Shown: one piece after another, positions 1 to 8,608 of the stretch
How the letters are laid out: every line of letters begins with the position of its first letter
Position numbering within the stretch: position 1 is the stretch's first letter
Source: JAZDCJ01 sp036311985
GTDB lineage: Bacteria; Actinomycetota; Actinomycetes; Actinomycetales; Micrococcaceae
Length of the DNA: 64,000 nucleotides
Assembly: GCF_036311985.1 (NCBI RefSeq)
Contig: NZ_JAZDCJ010000027.1
Reading direction: 5' to 3' (one strand)
Position numbers and translations under genes: made by a program
Notes under the pieces: generated by a model
The model's database searches: none
Told to the model about the DNA's origin: nothing
What the model saw: the letters and a program-made list of their open reading frames with translations, nothing else

Positions 1-31
1 AGGACCTGTGGGCCCTCTATCCCAACATCAA
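1..31 (+). other. Possible 3' end of an upstream gene, cut by the window edge
   Basis: Read from base 4, the first ten codons (Asp-Leu-Trp-Ala-Leu-Tyr-Pro-Asn-Ile-Asn) carry almost only G or C at the third position, as real genes here do. The frame then runs into a long cytosine tract and has no stop nearby, so the true end cannot be placed. No family is recognisable from ten residues. It would be convergent with the permease on the opposite strand. Confidence 0.3.
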
Positions 32-70
32 CCCCCCCCCCCCACCCCTCCCCCCCCCCCCCCCCCCCCC
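32..70. repeat. Interrupted poly-C tract
   Basis: Twelve C, one A, four C, one T, then twenty-one C make a 39-base near-homopolymer between two convergent coding regions. Nothing else like it occurs in the window. It may be a slippage-prone hypervariable tract or an assembly or sequencing artefact. Confidence 0.9.
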
Positions 71-85
71 GCCGTCGTCCTGTCC

Positions 86-1564
86 TCAGGCGAAGAAGTC
101 GTTCGCGGGCTTGTTGCCGCGGACCTTCCGCCAGCCGAGCCACAGGGCCGCGGCGATCACGGGGATGCAGGCCACCGTGTACAGGCCCAGGCGGAACACC
201 TCGCCCGTCACCGGATCGGTCATGGAGTCGAAGGCGATGAGCACGGTGATGACGAGGAGGCTGACGAGCCCCGCCCAACCGGTCCACGGCGAGCCCGGCA
301 TCGGCAGCGGCGAGACCCTGCCCCGGCGGCGGCGGAGCATGAGTTGGCACGCGAAGATCGAGCCCCACGTGAACAGGACGCCGATCGAGGCCGTGTTCAG
401 GGCCAGGTCGAACGCGTAGGTGCCGCCGAGCCAGATGTTCAGCAGGATCCCGGCCAGGTAGACGCCGCCGACGGCGAGGATCGCCGCGTAGGGCACGTGG
501 CGCTTGTTCATCCGGGCCAGCCACTGCGGGGCGTGGCCGTTGTTGGCCATGGCGCGGAAGATCCGGCCGATCGAGTAGAGGCCGGAGTTGCAGGAGCTCA
601 GCGCGGCCGTGATGACCACGAAGTTCATGATGTCGCCGATCCAGCCCCAGCCGAGCTGCGCGAACACGGTGACGAACGGGCTCTCGCCGGCCTTGTACTG
701 GTCCCACGGCAACAGCATGGCCAACAGCGTCACGGAGCCGACGTAGAACACGACGATCCGGAACACGACGGCGCGGATGGCGCGCGGCACCTCGCGGGCC
801 GGGTCCTCCATCTCGCCCGCCGTGATGCCGACGAGCTCGATCGCGTTGTAGGCGAAGATCACGGCGTTGAGCACCAGGATGCAGACCAGGAAGCCGCGCG
901 GGAACATCCCGCCGTCGGAGGCGAAGAGGTTGGAGACGGAGGCGGTGTGCTCGCCGATCCGCGTGTTCATGGCCACCATGACGGCGCCCGTGCCGAGGAA
1001 GAGCACGATCGCGGCGACCTTGAGGAAGGAGGCCCAGAACTCGAACTCGCCGAACGCCTTGGCGCTGAACAGGTTCACGGCCACGAGCAGGGCCAGTGCG
1101 CAGACGGCGGAGACCTCGATCGGCACCCCGGGGAAGAAGAAGCGGAAGTAGAGGCCGATCGCGATGAGTTCGGCGATGCCCGTCATGACCCAGTTCAGCA
1201 CGTACATCCAGCCGGACAGGAAGGCGCCCTTGGGGCCGAAGAGCTCGCCCGCGTAACTGACGAACGAGCCCGAGGACTGCCGGTACATGATCAACTCGCC
1301 GAGGGCGCGCATCAGGAAGTAGGCGATGACGCCGGCGATCGCGTAGGAGAAGATCAGCGCCGGACCCGTGGAGGCGAGGCGGCCGCCCGCGCCCATGAAC
1401 AGGCCGACGCCGATCGCGCCGCCCATCGCGATCATCTGGACGTGGCGGCGCGTCAGGGTCTTCTTGTAGCCCTCCGCGCTGACCGCAGCCTCGGCCGTGG
1501 AGGCGTGGTGCGGCCTGGGGTGTGGCGGGGGCGCAGCCTGGGTCGTGTGGTCGGGGTGGGACAC
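86..1564 (-). CDS. APC-family amino acid permease, GabP/AnsP-like
   Basis: A 492-residue inner-membrane amino-acid/proton symporter of the amino acid transporter subgroup of the APC superfamily. The N-terminus has the family signature: a basic KTLTRRH stretch before MIAMGGAIGVGLFMG in TM1, then about twelve hydrophobic segments, with the conserved GELIMYRQSSGSF and ELVGITAGEMEDP regions between TM helices. The open frame runs further upstream, but the GTG at 1564 has AAGGAG five bases before it. This avoids antisense overlap with the next gene. Related permeases carry GABA, aromatic amino acids, asparagine or proline; the substrate here cannot be fixed from sequence. Confidence 0.9.
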   Translation of the reverse strand: MSHPDHTTQAAPPPHPRPHHASTAEAAVSAEGYKKTLTRRHVQMIAMGGAIGVGLFMGAGGRLASTGPALIFSYAIAGVIAYFLMRALGELIMYRQSSGSFVSYAGELFGPKGAFLSGWMYVLNWVMTGIAELIAIGLYFRFFFPGVPIEVSAVCALALLVAVNLFSAKAFGEFEFWASFLKVAAIVLFLGTGAVMVAMNTRIGEHTASVSNLFASDGGMFPRGFLVCILVLNAVIFAYNAIELVGITAGEMEDPAREVPRAIRAVVFRIVVFYVGSVTLLAMLLPWDQYKAGESPFVTVFAQLGWGWIGDIMNFVVITAALSSCNSGLYSIGRIFRAMANNGHAPQWLARMNKRHVPYAAILAVGGVYLAGILLNIWLGGTYAFDLALNTASIGVLFTWGSIFACQLMLRRRRGRVSPLPMPGSPWTGWAGLVSLLVITVLIAFDSMTDPVTGEVFRLGLYTVACIPVIAAALWLGWRKVRGNKPANDFFA

Positions 1565-1748
1565 ACGGACTCCTTCCGGGATCCGGGCACATCGATGTGG
1601 CCGGGCGTTTCGAGGGGACGTAACAGTGTAGGACCCCGGTCCGGGGCACTGGTTAATCGGCCTTGTCAGCACACCTTCGCGGCCCTTTACGGGTGGCCCA
1701 CCGCACCGTAGGGTGGCCAGCGACGATTCCCCGAGCAAGGAGCAGGCC

Positions 1749-2192
1749 ATGGGCTTCCATCTCCAGACCACCGTCGATTCCGCCGATCCACACGCGCAGG
1801 CCGAATGGTGGGCCGAGACGCTCGGGTGGAGCGTCGAGCCGACCGAGGAGGCCTTCATCCGGCGGATGATCGAGGAGGGCCACGCGGGCGAGGACGACAC
1901 CCGGGTCTTCAAGGGGCAGCTCGTCTGGAAGGACGGCGCCGCGATCTGCCCCACGGAACAGCTCGGACAGAAGCCGCGCCAGCGCATCCTGTTCCAGCTG
2001 GTCCCGGAGCCGAAGACCGTGAAGAACCGCGTGCACTGGGACATCAACCTCACCGAGGCGGACACGGACAAGGAATCGCTGCGCACGGGCCTCGAGGCGC
2101 GCGGGGCCCGCTTCCTCTACGAGGCCCATCAGGGGCCGTTCACCTGGTTCACCATGGCCGACCCGGAGGGCAACGAGTTCTGCTTCGGCTGA
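1749..2192 (+). CDS. VOC (glyoxalase-fold) family protein
   Basis: A 147-residue single-domain protein with two beta-alpha-beta-beta-beta halves. It begins with a HLQTTVDSADP first strand and ends with the typical FTMADPEGNEFCFG strand of the vicinal oxygen chelate superfamily. The ATG at 1749 has AAGGAGC seven bases upstream and is preferred over an in-frame GTG at 1713. These stand-alone proteins include glyoxalases, dioxygenases and antibiotic-binding proteins, and no residue set here identifies the substrate. It is convergent with the following WYL regulator, 16 bases away. Confidence 0.75.
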   Translation: MGFHLQTTVDSADPHAQAEWWAETLGWSVEPTEEAFIRRMIEEGHAGEDDTRVFKGQLVWKDGAAICPTEQLGQKPRQRILFQLVPEPKTVKNRVHWDINLTEADTDKESLRTGLEARGARFLYEAHQGPFTWFTMADPEGNEFCFG

Positions 2193-2208
2193 ATCCTGGC
2201 GGCACGCC

Positions 2209-3180
2209 TCATCCTGCCGGTCCGGAGGTGGCGCGGAGCAGCCGCGCGGCGATCTCGGCCAGCTCGGCGCGGGCCGGCGCGGGGAGCCGGACCTCGTAGT
2301 CCACGCCGGCGGGGATCCAGGACAAGCCGAACAGCACGTCCTGGATCGAGGCGCCGCCCATCGGCCAGGACGTCCGCCCGTCCGGCATCTCCTCGGCCCC
2401 CTCGGCCCAGGGCCCGAACGCCGCACGCACCTGGTCGAGGCCGAGGTCGATCACGGCACGGCCTTCGAGCGGCTGGGGTCCCGAGAGCGCCGCGGCGGCC
2501 ACGAACTGGGCGGCGCCGCCGGGCGGCAGGGGCCGGGGATCGAAGCGCGCCCGGGTGTGGAAGAGCCCGTCGAGCCGGTCGACGCGGAAGGTCCTCCAGT
2601 CGTCGCGTTCGAGGTCCCAGGCCAGGAGGTACCAGCGGCCTTCGGCGGGGACCAGGGTGTAGGGCTCGGCGTGCCGCTTCGATGCCTCGCCGCCGGCGGC
2701 GGTGTAGCCGAAGCGGATGCGTTCGTGGTCGCGGCAGGCCAGGGCCAGCTCCCCGACGACGTCGGGCGAGACGGGCGGCGCGTCGGGGCCGGCGGGCTGG
2801 ACGAACTCGGCGAGCGCGCTGACGCGGCGCCGCAAGTGCGCGGGCAGGACCTGTTCCAGCTTGCCGAGGGCCGCGAGGGTCGTGTGGGGGCCGTCGACGA
2901 GTCGCTGGGTGGCGGCGACGCGCAGGCCGATCGCCATCGTCACGGCCTCCTCGTCGGTCAGCAGCAGCGGCGGCACGGCCGAACCGGCCTCCAGCCGGTA
3001 GCCGCCGTCGGCGCCCGGGACGGATTCGACCCGGTACCCGAGCTCGCGGAGGCGTTCGACGTCGCGGCGCAGCGTCCTCTCCGAGACGCCGAGCCGCACG
3101 GCCAGCTCCGGGCCGCCCCAGTGCCGGTGTGTCTGGAGCAGGTTGAGCAGGTTCAGCGTCCGCGCTGTCGTATCGGCCAT
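2209..3180 (-). CDS. WYL-domain transcriptional regulator (YafY type)
   Basis: A 323-residue cytoplasmic regulator. The N-terminus (about residues 5-60) is a DeoR/HTH_11 winged helix with LAVRLGVSERTLRRDVERL. A middle WYL domain carries the RWYLLAWDLERDDWRTFRVDR core, and a C-terminal WCX domain follows. The ATG at 3180 starts the MADTTARTLNLLNLL helix; a longer frame to 3222 would run through the palindromic operator and is less likely. It lies divergent from a two-gene ABC exporter, and the shared 62-bp intergenic region holds a perfect inverted repeat. Local control of the exporter and of itself is therefore the simplest reading; the ligand is unknown. Confidence 0.88.
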   Translation of the reverse strand: MADTTARTLNLLNLLQTHRHWGGPELAVRLGVSERTLRRDVERLRELGYRVESVPGADGGYRLEAGSAVPPLLLTDEEAVTMAIGLRVAATQRLVDGPHTTLAALGKLEQVLPAHLRRRVSALAEFVQPAGPDAPPVSPDVVGELALACRDHERIRFGYTAAGGEASKRHAEPYTLVPAEGRWYLLAWDLERDDWRTFRVDRLDGLFHTRARFDPRPLPPGGAAQFVAAAALSGPQPLEGRAVIDLGLDQVRAAFGPWAEGAEEMPDGRTSWPMGGASIQDVLFGLSWIPAGVDYEVRLPAPARAELAEIAARLLRATSGPAG

Positions 3181-3197
3181 GGCTACATTCTGCCGGT

Positions 3198-3224
3198 CAT
3201 TGCGGACTAAAACTGTCCGCAATG
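3198..3224. promoter_or_regulatory. Perfect 10-bp inverted repeat, likely WYL-regulator operator
   Basis: CATTGCGGAC at 3198-3207 and its exact reverse complement GTCCGCAATG at 3215-3224 are separated by the seven bases TAAAACT. The element lies between the divergent regulator start (3180) and ABC ATPase start (3243), and so can cover both promoters. Binding by the neighbouring regulator is inferred from position and symmetry only. Confidence 0.75.
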
Positions 3225-3242
3225 CTCCGTAGCGTGGGTTCC

Positions 3243-4316
3243 ATGAACTCCGACACGATCATCCACAGCCGCGGCCTCGCCAAGCGCTTCACGTCCAAGG
3301 GCCAGGACGTGCAGGCGGTGGCGGGACTCGACCTCGACGTCGCCCGCGGCGAGCTGCTGGCCTTCCTGGGCCCGAACGGCGCGGGCAAGTCCACGAGCCT
3401 GCGCCTCCTGACCACCCTGCTGCGCCCCTCGGCCGGAACCGCGGCCGTCGCCGGGTGCGACATCCTGGCCGATCCGGCCGGCGTCCGGTCCCGGATCGGC
3501 TACGTCGGCCAGGGCACGAGCGGGAGCTTCTCCCAACGCGTCCGGGACGAACTGCTGAGCCAGGGCGCCTTCTACGGCCTGGGACGGCGCGAGGCCGCAC
3601 GGCGCACCGACGAGCTCATCGAGTCGCTCGAGCTGGGGCCGATCGCCACGCGCACGGTCCAGCAGCTCAGCGGCGGGCAGAAGCGCCGCCTCGACATCGC
3701 GCTGGGACTGGTCCACGCTCCCGAGCTGCTGTTCCTCGACGAACCGTCCACCGGGCTGGATCCGCAGAGCCGCGCGAACCTCTGGGAGCACATCCTGCAG
3801 CTGCGCCGCAGCCACGGGACCACGGTGTTCCTCACAACGCACTACCTCGAGGAGGCCGACCGCTACGCCGAACGCGTCATGGTGATGGACCGCGGCCAGG
3901 TCATAGCTGACGACACCGCGGACGCCCTCAAGGCCGGCCTCGCCGGGGATGCCGTGACGATCGGATTCGCCGATCCGGCGCGGGCGCAGGACGCCCGCGC
4001 GGCCCTCTCCTCCGCCGTCGGCGCCGAGGCACGGCAGGAGGAGGACGACGCCGGACGCCCCGTCCTCGCGGTCACCGTCCCCGATGGCGCGGGCCGGCTG
4101 CCGGACATCGTCCGGGCGCTCGACGCGGCGGGGCTGCCGCCCCGCTCCGCGGCGGCGGTACCGCCGACCCTCGACGACGTCTTCCTGGCCCTCACGGGGC
4201 GTTCGCTGCGCGAGGCCGACCTGGCCTCCGAGGACGCCGGGGACGCCGACACCCCCACCACCCACGACACCTCCACCACGCACAGCACTCCGAACGAGAA
4301 GGCGGGCCGGCCATGA
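3243..4316 (+). CDS. ABC exporter ATP-binding protein, DrrA-like
   Basis: A 357-residue ABC ATPase of the daunorubicin-resistance (DrrA) class. Walker A is GPNGAGKST at about residues 43-51, the signature is LSGGQKRRLD, and Walker B reads LLFLDEPSTGLDP, followed by the TTHYLEEAD H-loop. The C-terminal extension includes the short DUF4162-type domain typical of DrrA proteins, then a Thr/His-rich tail. The ATG at 3243 is chosen over an upstream one inside the operator. Its end overlaps the permease start by four bases, so the two are translationally coupled. It should energise export of a hydrophobic compound, but the substrate is not deducible. Confidence 0.92.
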   Translation: MNSDTIIHSRGLAKRFTSKGQDVQAVAGLDLDVARGELLAFLGPNGAGKSTSLRLLTTLLRPSAGTAAVAGCDILADPAGVRSRIGYVGQGTSGSFSQRVRDELLSQGAFYGLGRREAARRTDELIESLELGPIATRTVQQLSGGQKRRLDIALGLVHAPELLFLDEPSTGLDPQSRANLWEHILQLRRSHGTTVFLTTHYLEEADRYAERVMVMDRGQVIADDTADALKAGLAGDAVTIGFADPARAQDARAALSSAVGAEARQEEDDAGRPVLAVTVPDGAGRLPDIVRALDAAGLPPRSAAAVPPTLDDVFLALTGRSLREADLASEDAGDADTPTTHDTSTTHSTPNEKAGRP

Positions 4317-5065
4317 GCAGCATCGTCAACGACAGCTTCAACGTCCTGGTCCGCGAGCTGCGGCCCGTCCGGCGGGATCCGTTCTCGCTGATCTTCAGCC
4401 TCCTGCAGCCGCTGGTCTTCCTGGGCCTGTTCACGCCGCTGCTGATCGGCCAATCCGGGGCCCCGGCGGCGGAGACGCTGCAGTGGTTCGTCCCGGGGAT
4501 CCTCGTGATGATCGTGCTGTTCGGCACGGGGGCGGTGGGCTCGAACCTGCAGTACGAGATGATGACGGGCGCCCACGAGCGCACGCTCGTCGCCCCGATC
4601 GCCCGCTCCTCACTCCTCGTCGGCCGCGCCCTGAAGGAAGTGGTGCCGATCGCCGTGCAGGCCCTCGTGATCGTGGCGATCGCCTTCCCGTTCGGCTTCC
4701 GGGCCCATCCGTTGGGCCTCGCGGCCGGGCTCGTGCTGCTCGCGGTCTTCGGGATCGGCCTGGGATCGCTCAGCTACTCCCTGGCGCTCGCGACCCGCGA
4801 GCACGAGTGGCTGTTCTGGGGCGTACAGCAGATGCTGATCTTCCCGCTGCTGATCCTCTCCGGGATGCTGCTCCCGCTCGAGGACGGCCCCGGCTGGATG
4901 CGGGCCGTGGCCGCCGTGAACCCGCTCAGCCACCTCGTCACGGCCGAGCGCGCCCTGCTCGGTGGCGAGCTCGGCGCGCCCGTCGTGTGGTGGGGACTGC
5001 TCGCGGCCGTCGCCGTCGCCGCCGTCGGACTCGTCGTCGGGATCCGTTCCATGCGCCGCAGCTGA
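4313..5065 (+). CDS. ABC-2 type exporter permease, DrrB-like
   Basis: A 250-residue integral membrane subunit with six hydrophobic segments and the ABC-2 hallmarks: an N-terminal amphipathic stretch, a central AHERTLVAPIARSSLLVGRALKE loop, and a C-terminal region reading LLPLEDGPGWMRAVAAVNPLSHLVTAERALL. ABC-2 permeases of this size pair as dimers with a DrrA-type ATPase, and the gene is coupled to that ATPase through an ATGA overlap. Transcription probably ends before menB, which carries its own -10 box. Confidence 0.9.
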   Translation: MSSIVNDSFNVLVRELRPVRRDPFSLIFSLLQPLVFLGLFTPLLIGQSGAPAAETLQWFVPGILVMIVLFGTGAVGSNLQYEMMTGAHERTLVAPIARSSLLVGRALKEVVPIAVQALVIVAIAFPFGFRAHPLGLAAGLVLLAVFGIGLGSLSYSLALATREHEWLFWGVQQMLIFPLLILSGMLLPLEDGPGWMRAVAAVNPLSHLVTAERALLGGELGAPVVWWGLLAAVAVAAVGLVVGIRSMRRS

Positions 5066-5103
5066 CGTGCCGCACCCGCGCCGTCCGGACCGCGGCCGCG
5101 GTC

Positions 5104-5109
5104 TAGACT
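5104..5109 (+). promoter_or_regulatory. -10 box of menB (leaderless)
   Basis: TAGACT lies seven bases before the GTG start of menB, which places the transcription start at or next to the start codon. No Shine-Dalgarno sequence of note is present. Confidence 0.6.
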
Positions 5110-5116
5110 GGGGCGG

Positions 5117-6070
5117 GTGAGCACCGCAGCCCTTCCCCCCCAGGTTTCCGACGTCTTCGACCCCGTCCGCTGGCGCGAGGTCGAGGGCTTCGACTTCGAG
5201 GACATGACGTACCACCGCCAGGTCGAGCGCGCCGCCGACGGCACGATCGTCCGCGATCTGCCCACGGTCCGCATCGCGTTCAACCGCCCCGAGGTCCGCA
5301 ACGCGTTCCGCCCGGGCACCGTGGACGAGCTGTACCGGGCCATGGACCACGCCCGCATGACGCCCGACGTCGCGACCGTCCTGCTCACGGGCAACGGCCC
5401 CTCCCCCAAGGACGGCGGCCACGCCTTCTGCTCCGGCGGCGACCAGCGCATCCGCGGACGCGACGGGTACCGCTACGCCGAGGGCGACACGGCCGAGACG
5501 ATCGACCCGGCCCGGGCCGGCCGCCTCCACATCCTGGAGGTCCAGCGGCTCATGCGCACCATGCCCAAGGTCGTGATCTCCGTGGTCAACGGCTGGGCGG
5601 CCGGCGGCGGGCACTCCCTGCACGTCGTCTCCGACCTGACGATCGCCTCCCGCGAGCACGGCCGCTTCAAGCAGACCGATGCGACCGTGGGCTCGTTCGA
5701 CGCCGGATACGGCTCCGCGCTCCTCGCCCGGCAGGTCGGCCAGAAGACCGCGCGGGAGATCTTCTTCCTCGCACGGGAGTACTCGGCCCAGGACATGGTG
5801 GCCAAGGGAGCCGTCAACGAGGCCGTCGAGCACGCGCGGCTCGAGGACGTCGCCCTCGAATACGCCGCCGACATCGCCCGGCAGTCCCCGCAGGCCCTCC
5901 GGATGCTCAAGTTCGCGTTCAACCTGGCCGACGACGGGCTCGCCGGCCAGCAGGTCTTCGCCGGCGAGGCGACCCGCATGGCCTACATGACCGACGAGGC
6001 CGTCGAGGGCCGCGATGCCTTCCTCGCCAAGCGCGATCCGGACTGGTCCAACCACCCCTACTACTTCTAG
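5117..6070 (+). CDS. menB: 1,4-dihydroxy-2-naphthoyl-CoA synthase
   Basis: A 317-residue crotonase-fold enzyme that closes the second aromatic ring of menaquinone from o-succinylbenzoyl-CoA. The MenB-specific features are present: CSGGDQRIRG after an insertion, the oxyanion-hole strand VNGWAAGGGHSLHVV, the TVGSFDAGYGS segment carrying the catalytic acid, and the DPDWSNHPYYF-type C-terminus. The GTG start follows a -10 box directly. It is followed four bases later by menE and then menA, so the steps from succinylbenzoate to demethylmenaquinone are clustered. Confidence 0.95.
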   Translation: MSTAALPPQVSDVFDPVRWREVEGFDFEDMTYHRQVERAADGTIVRDLPTVRIAFNRPEVRNAFRPGTVDELYRAMDHARMTPDVATVLLTGNGPSPKDGGHAFCSGGDQRIRGRDGYRYAEGDTAETIDPARAGRLHILEVQRLMRTMPKVVISVVNGWAAGGGHSLHVVSDLTIASREHGRFKQTDATVGSFDAGYGSALLARQVGQKTAREIFFLAREYSAQDMVAKGAVNEAVEHARLEDVALEYAADIARQSPQALRMLKFAFNLADDGLAGQQVFAGEATRMAYMTDEAVEGRDAFLAKRDPDWSNHPYYF

Positions 6071-6073
6071 ACC

Positions 6074-7327
6074 ATGGCGCCCCCGACCCCCGAGCACCCC
6101 TCCACCGATGCCCAGCCGGCCCTCGCGGCGCTGACGGCCGCCCTCGGAGGCGAGGGCCCCGCCGTCGAACTCCTCCCCGGCGGCACCCCGGGCGCCTACC
6201 GGATCGCGGCCGCGGCGGACGCGCCCGAGGGGACGGCCGCCGTCGTCCGCACCTCCGGAAGCACGGGAACGCCCAAGCGCACGGCGCTGACCGTGGAGTC
6301 GCTCGCGGCGTCGTCGATGGCCACGGCCCTCCGGCTGGGCTTCGAGGGCCAGTGGCTCCTCGCCCTGCCCGTGCACTACGTGGCGGGGCTCTCGGTGCTG
6401 ACGCGGAGCCTCTTCGCCGGGACCCGCCCCTGGGCCCTCGACCTCTCGCGCGGTTTCACGGCCGAGGCGTTCACAGAGGCGGCCGGCCAGCTGACGGACC
6501 GCACGCGCATCACCTCGCTCGTCCCCACCCAGCTGCAACGGCTCCTCGCCGACGGTTCGGCCACCACGCTCGCGGCCCTGCGGCGCTTCGACGCGATCCT
6601 GCTCGGCGGCGGCCGGGCCCCGGACGCGCTCCGCGAGGAGGCCCGGCGCCAGGGGCTGCGCATCCACCTGAGCTACGGGATGAGCGAGACGTGCGGCGGG
6701 TGCGTCTACGACGCCGAGCCGCTGCCCGGCGTGCGGATCGCCGCGCGGGAGGGCCGGATCTGGATCGGCGGGGAGGTCGTGGCCGGCGGGTACCTGGGCG
6801 ACCCGGAGCTGGACCGGCGACACTTCAGCGTCGACGCGGACGGCACGCGCTGGTTCATGACCGACGACCTGGGCACCGTGGGCGGCTCCGCGGACGCCGA
6901 GGCCGAGGGCCCGGAGGACGACGCCGGTTCCGCCCGCCCGGGCGCGGGAGGAACGCTCGTCATCGAGGGCCGCGTCGACGACGTCGTGAACACGGGGGGC
7001 GTCAAGGTCTCCGCCGGCCAGGTGCAGCGGGTGGCCGAGGCCGTGCCCGGCGTGTCCGCGGCGCTCGTCGTGGGGGTCCCGGACGAGGAGTGGGGCACCG
7101 CCGTCGGAATCCTGCTGGTTCCGCACACGGGCGGGGCCACCCCGGGCCAGGCGCCCGCCGCGGCCGCCGGTCTGCGGGAGGAGATCGCGCAGGCGGTGCG
7201 CACGGAGCTCGGCGCGGCGGCGGTCCCCCGCCGTTGGGCCGTCCTCGACGCGCTGCCGCTGCTGCCCCACGGCAAGCCCGACCGGCAGGCGGCGATTTCG
7301 CTGCTGGAGCGGGCGGGGAGAGAATAG
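6074..7327 (+). CDS. menE: o-succinylbenzoate-CoA ligase
   Basis: A 417-residue AMP-forming acyl-CoA ligase that makes o-succinylbenzoyl-CoA, the MenB substrate. Visible ANL motifs are the nucleotide loop RTSGSTGTPKR, LSYGMSETCGG, the WFMTDDLG aspartate region, the hinge GRVDDVVNTGG and the C-terminal LPHGKPDR lysine segment. It is short compared with the roughly 460-500 residues of many MenE proteins, as in other actinobacteria. An acidic Glu/Asp/Ala stretch is inserted just before the hinge. It starts four bases after menB stops, which supports co-transcription. Confidence 0.92.
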   Translation: MAPPTPEHPSTDAQPALAALTAALGGEGPAVELLPGGTPGAYRIAAAADAPEGTAAVVRTSGSTGTPKRTALTVESLAASSMATALRLGFEGQWLLALPVHYVAGLSVLTRSLFAGTRPWALDLSRGFTAEAFTEAAGQLTDRTRITSLVPTQLQRLLADGSATTLAALRRFDAILLGGGRAPDALREEARRQGLRIHLSYGMSETCGGCVYDAEPLPGVRIAAREGRIWIGGEVVAGGYLGDPELDRRHFSVDADGTRWFMTDDLGTVGGSADAEAEGPEDDAGSARPGAGGTLVIEGRVDDVVNTGGVKVSAGQVQRVAEAVPGVSAALVVGVPDEEWGTAVGILLVPHTGGATPGQAPAAAAGLREEIAQAVRTELGAAAVPRRWAVLDALPLLPHGKPDRQAAISLLERAGRE

Positions 7328-7364
7328 GGGGCTGGAACCCCGCCGTCTGCCCGGAAGGATCACC

Positions 7365-8258
7365 GTGGCCACTGCCGCCCAATGGATCGAAGGCGCCCGC
7401 CTGCGCACCCTGCCCATGGCCGTGGCACCCGTCGTCGTGGGTACGGCCGCGGCGTACGAGGTCGACGGGAACCTGCACTGGGTCCGCGCCCTCCTCGCGG
7501 CCGCCGTCGCCCTGCTGCTGCAGATCGGCGTGAACTACGCCAACGACTACTCGGACGGGATCCGGGGCACCGACGACGTCAGGGTCGGCCCGTTGAGGCT
7601 GACCGGTTCCGGCGCCGCGTCCCCGCGCCAGGTCAAGGCCGCCGCGTTCGCCTGCTTCGGGGCCGCGATGCTGGCCGGCGCCGTGCTGATCCTCGTGTCG
7701 ACGGCGTGGCCGCTGGTCCTCGTGGGTCTGGCCGCCGTCTTCGCGGCGTGGGGCTATACGGGCGGCAGGAACCCCTACGGCTATCTCGGCCTCGGCGAGG
7801 TCTTCGTCTTCCTGTTCTTCGGCCTCGTCGCCACGCTCGGCACGACGTTCACCCAGGTGTTGCGCCTCACCGCGCCGGCCTGGGTCGGCGCGATCGGCAT
7901 CGGGCTCATCGCGACGGCGCTCCTGATGGCCAACAACGTCCGGGACATCCCCACGGACCGCGAGGTCGGCAAGCGCACCCTCGCCGTCCGGATGGGCGAC
8001 GACGCCGCCCGGATCAGCTACGTCATGATGCTGGCGCTCGCGCTGCTGCTGCCGCTCGTCCTGCTCGGCGACCACCCGTGGCTGCTGCTGGTCCTGCTGA
8101 TCGCGCCGCTGTGCCTGGTGCCCTCGTGGACGATGCTCAAGGCGCAGGACCGGGCCGCCATGATTCCCGTGCTCAAGCAGACGGGCATGATCAGCCTCGG
8201 CTATGCGGCCTTGTTCGCCGCCGGCCTCGTGATCACCGTGGCCCTGCGGACGGCCTAA
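7365..8258 (+). CDS. menA: 1,4-dihydroxy-2-naphthoate polyprenyltransferase
   Basis: A 297-residue polytopic membrane protein of the UbiA superfamily that attaches the polyprenyl tail to dihydroxynaphthoate. The first Asp-rich motif is in NYANDYSDGIRGTDD and the second in NNVRDIPTDREVGKRTLAVRMG, as in MenA. The GTG start at 7365 has GGAAGGA just upstream. Its last four bases overlap the end of the convergent DUF4229 gene, with no terminator hairpin visible. Confidence 0.94.
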   Translation: MATAAQWIEGARLRTLPMAVAPVVVGTAAAYEVDGNLHWVRALLAAAVALLLQIGVNYANDYSDGIRGTDDVRVGPLRLTGSGAASPRQVKAAAFACFGAAMLAGAVLILVSTAWPLVLVGLAAVFAAWGYTGGRNPYGYLGLGEVFVFLFFGLVATLGTTFTQVLRLTAPAWVGAIGIGLIATALLMANNVRDIPTDREVGKRTLAVRMGDDAARISYVMMLALALLLPLVLLGDHPWLLLVLLIAPLCLVPSWTMLKAQDRAAMIPVLKQTGMISLGYAALFAAGLVITVALRTA

Positions 8259-8554
8259 CCGCGGGGTCCGGTTCCGGGCCGGGGATCGGCTCCGGGGTCG
8301 ATCCCGTCCTCGGCGGCCTCGTCGTCGAGCTCGACCGATCCCTTGTGGCGGCTGCGGCGCCCGGCCAGCCCGTCACGCAGTTCCTCGGTGGCTGCGATGC
8401 GCAGGCGGTTGAAGAACAGATAGCTCACGCAGAAGGCGAAGACGAGGGCCACGGCTCCGGCGGCGTAGAGGTTCCAGCGCAACCCCCAGGCCAGTCCGAT
8501 GAAGACCGTGAAGAAGAGGGCGAGCCGCAGGGCGGTGTACTTGAGGAACTGCAC
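8255..8554 (-). CDS. DUF4229 membrane protein
   Basis: A 99-residue protein with two adjacent transmembrane segments (about residues 8-50) and a charged Asp/Gly/Pro-rich cytoplasmic tail, matching the actinobacterial DUF4229 layout. In actinobacterial genomes this family commonly lies near menaquinone genes; its function is unknown. The GTG start is preceded by TAGAAT with six bases between, pointing to a leaderless transcript, and it is divergent from the PLDc_N gene. Confidence 0.8.
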   Translation of the reverse strand: MQFLKYTALRLALFFTVFIGLAWGLRWNLYAAGAVALVFAFCVSYLFFNRLRIAATEELRDGLAGRRSRHKGSVELDDEAAEDGIDPGADPRPGTGPRG

Positions 8555-8560
8555 CGGTCC

Positions 8561-8602
8561 ATTCTACCGGCGGTAAAACTGGGCCGTGATCTTGACTAGA
8601 CT
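8561..8602. promoter_or_regulatory. Divergent leaderless promoters of the DUF4229 and PLDc_N genes
   Basis: On the minus strand TAGAAT (8566-8561) lies six bases before the GTG at 8554. On the plus strand TAGACT (8597-8602) lies six bases before the ATG at 8609. Both genes would start transcription at or beside their start codons. Confidence 0.6.
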
Positions 8603-8608
8603 GTAGGG

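Noticed and set aside
8..1711. A 567-codon plus-strand open frame rich in Pro, Arg, Asp and Glu
   Set aside because: It is antisense to the amino acid permease, whose protein sequence is clearly real. Such frames are a by-product of high GC.
4610..7417. A 935-codon minus-strand frame
   Set aside because: It is antisense to menB and menE, has no domain and is typical GC-driven shadow coding.
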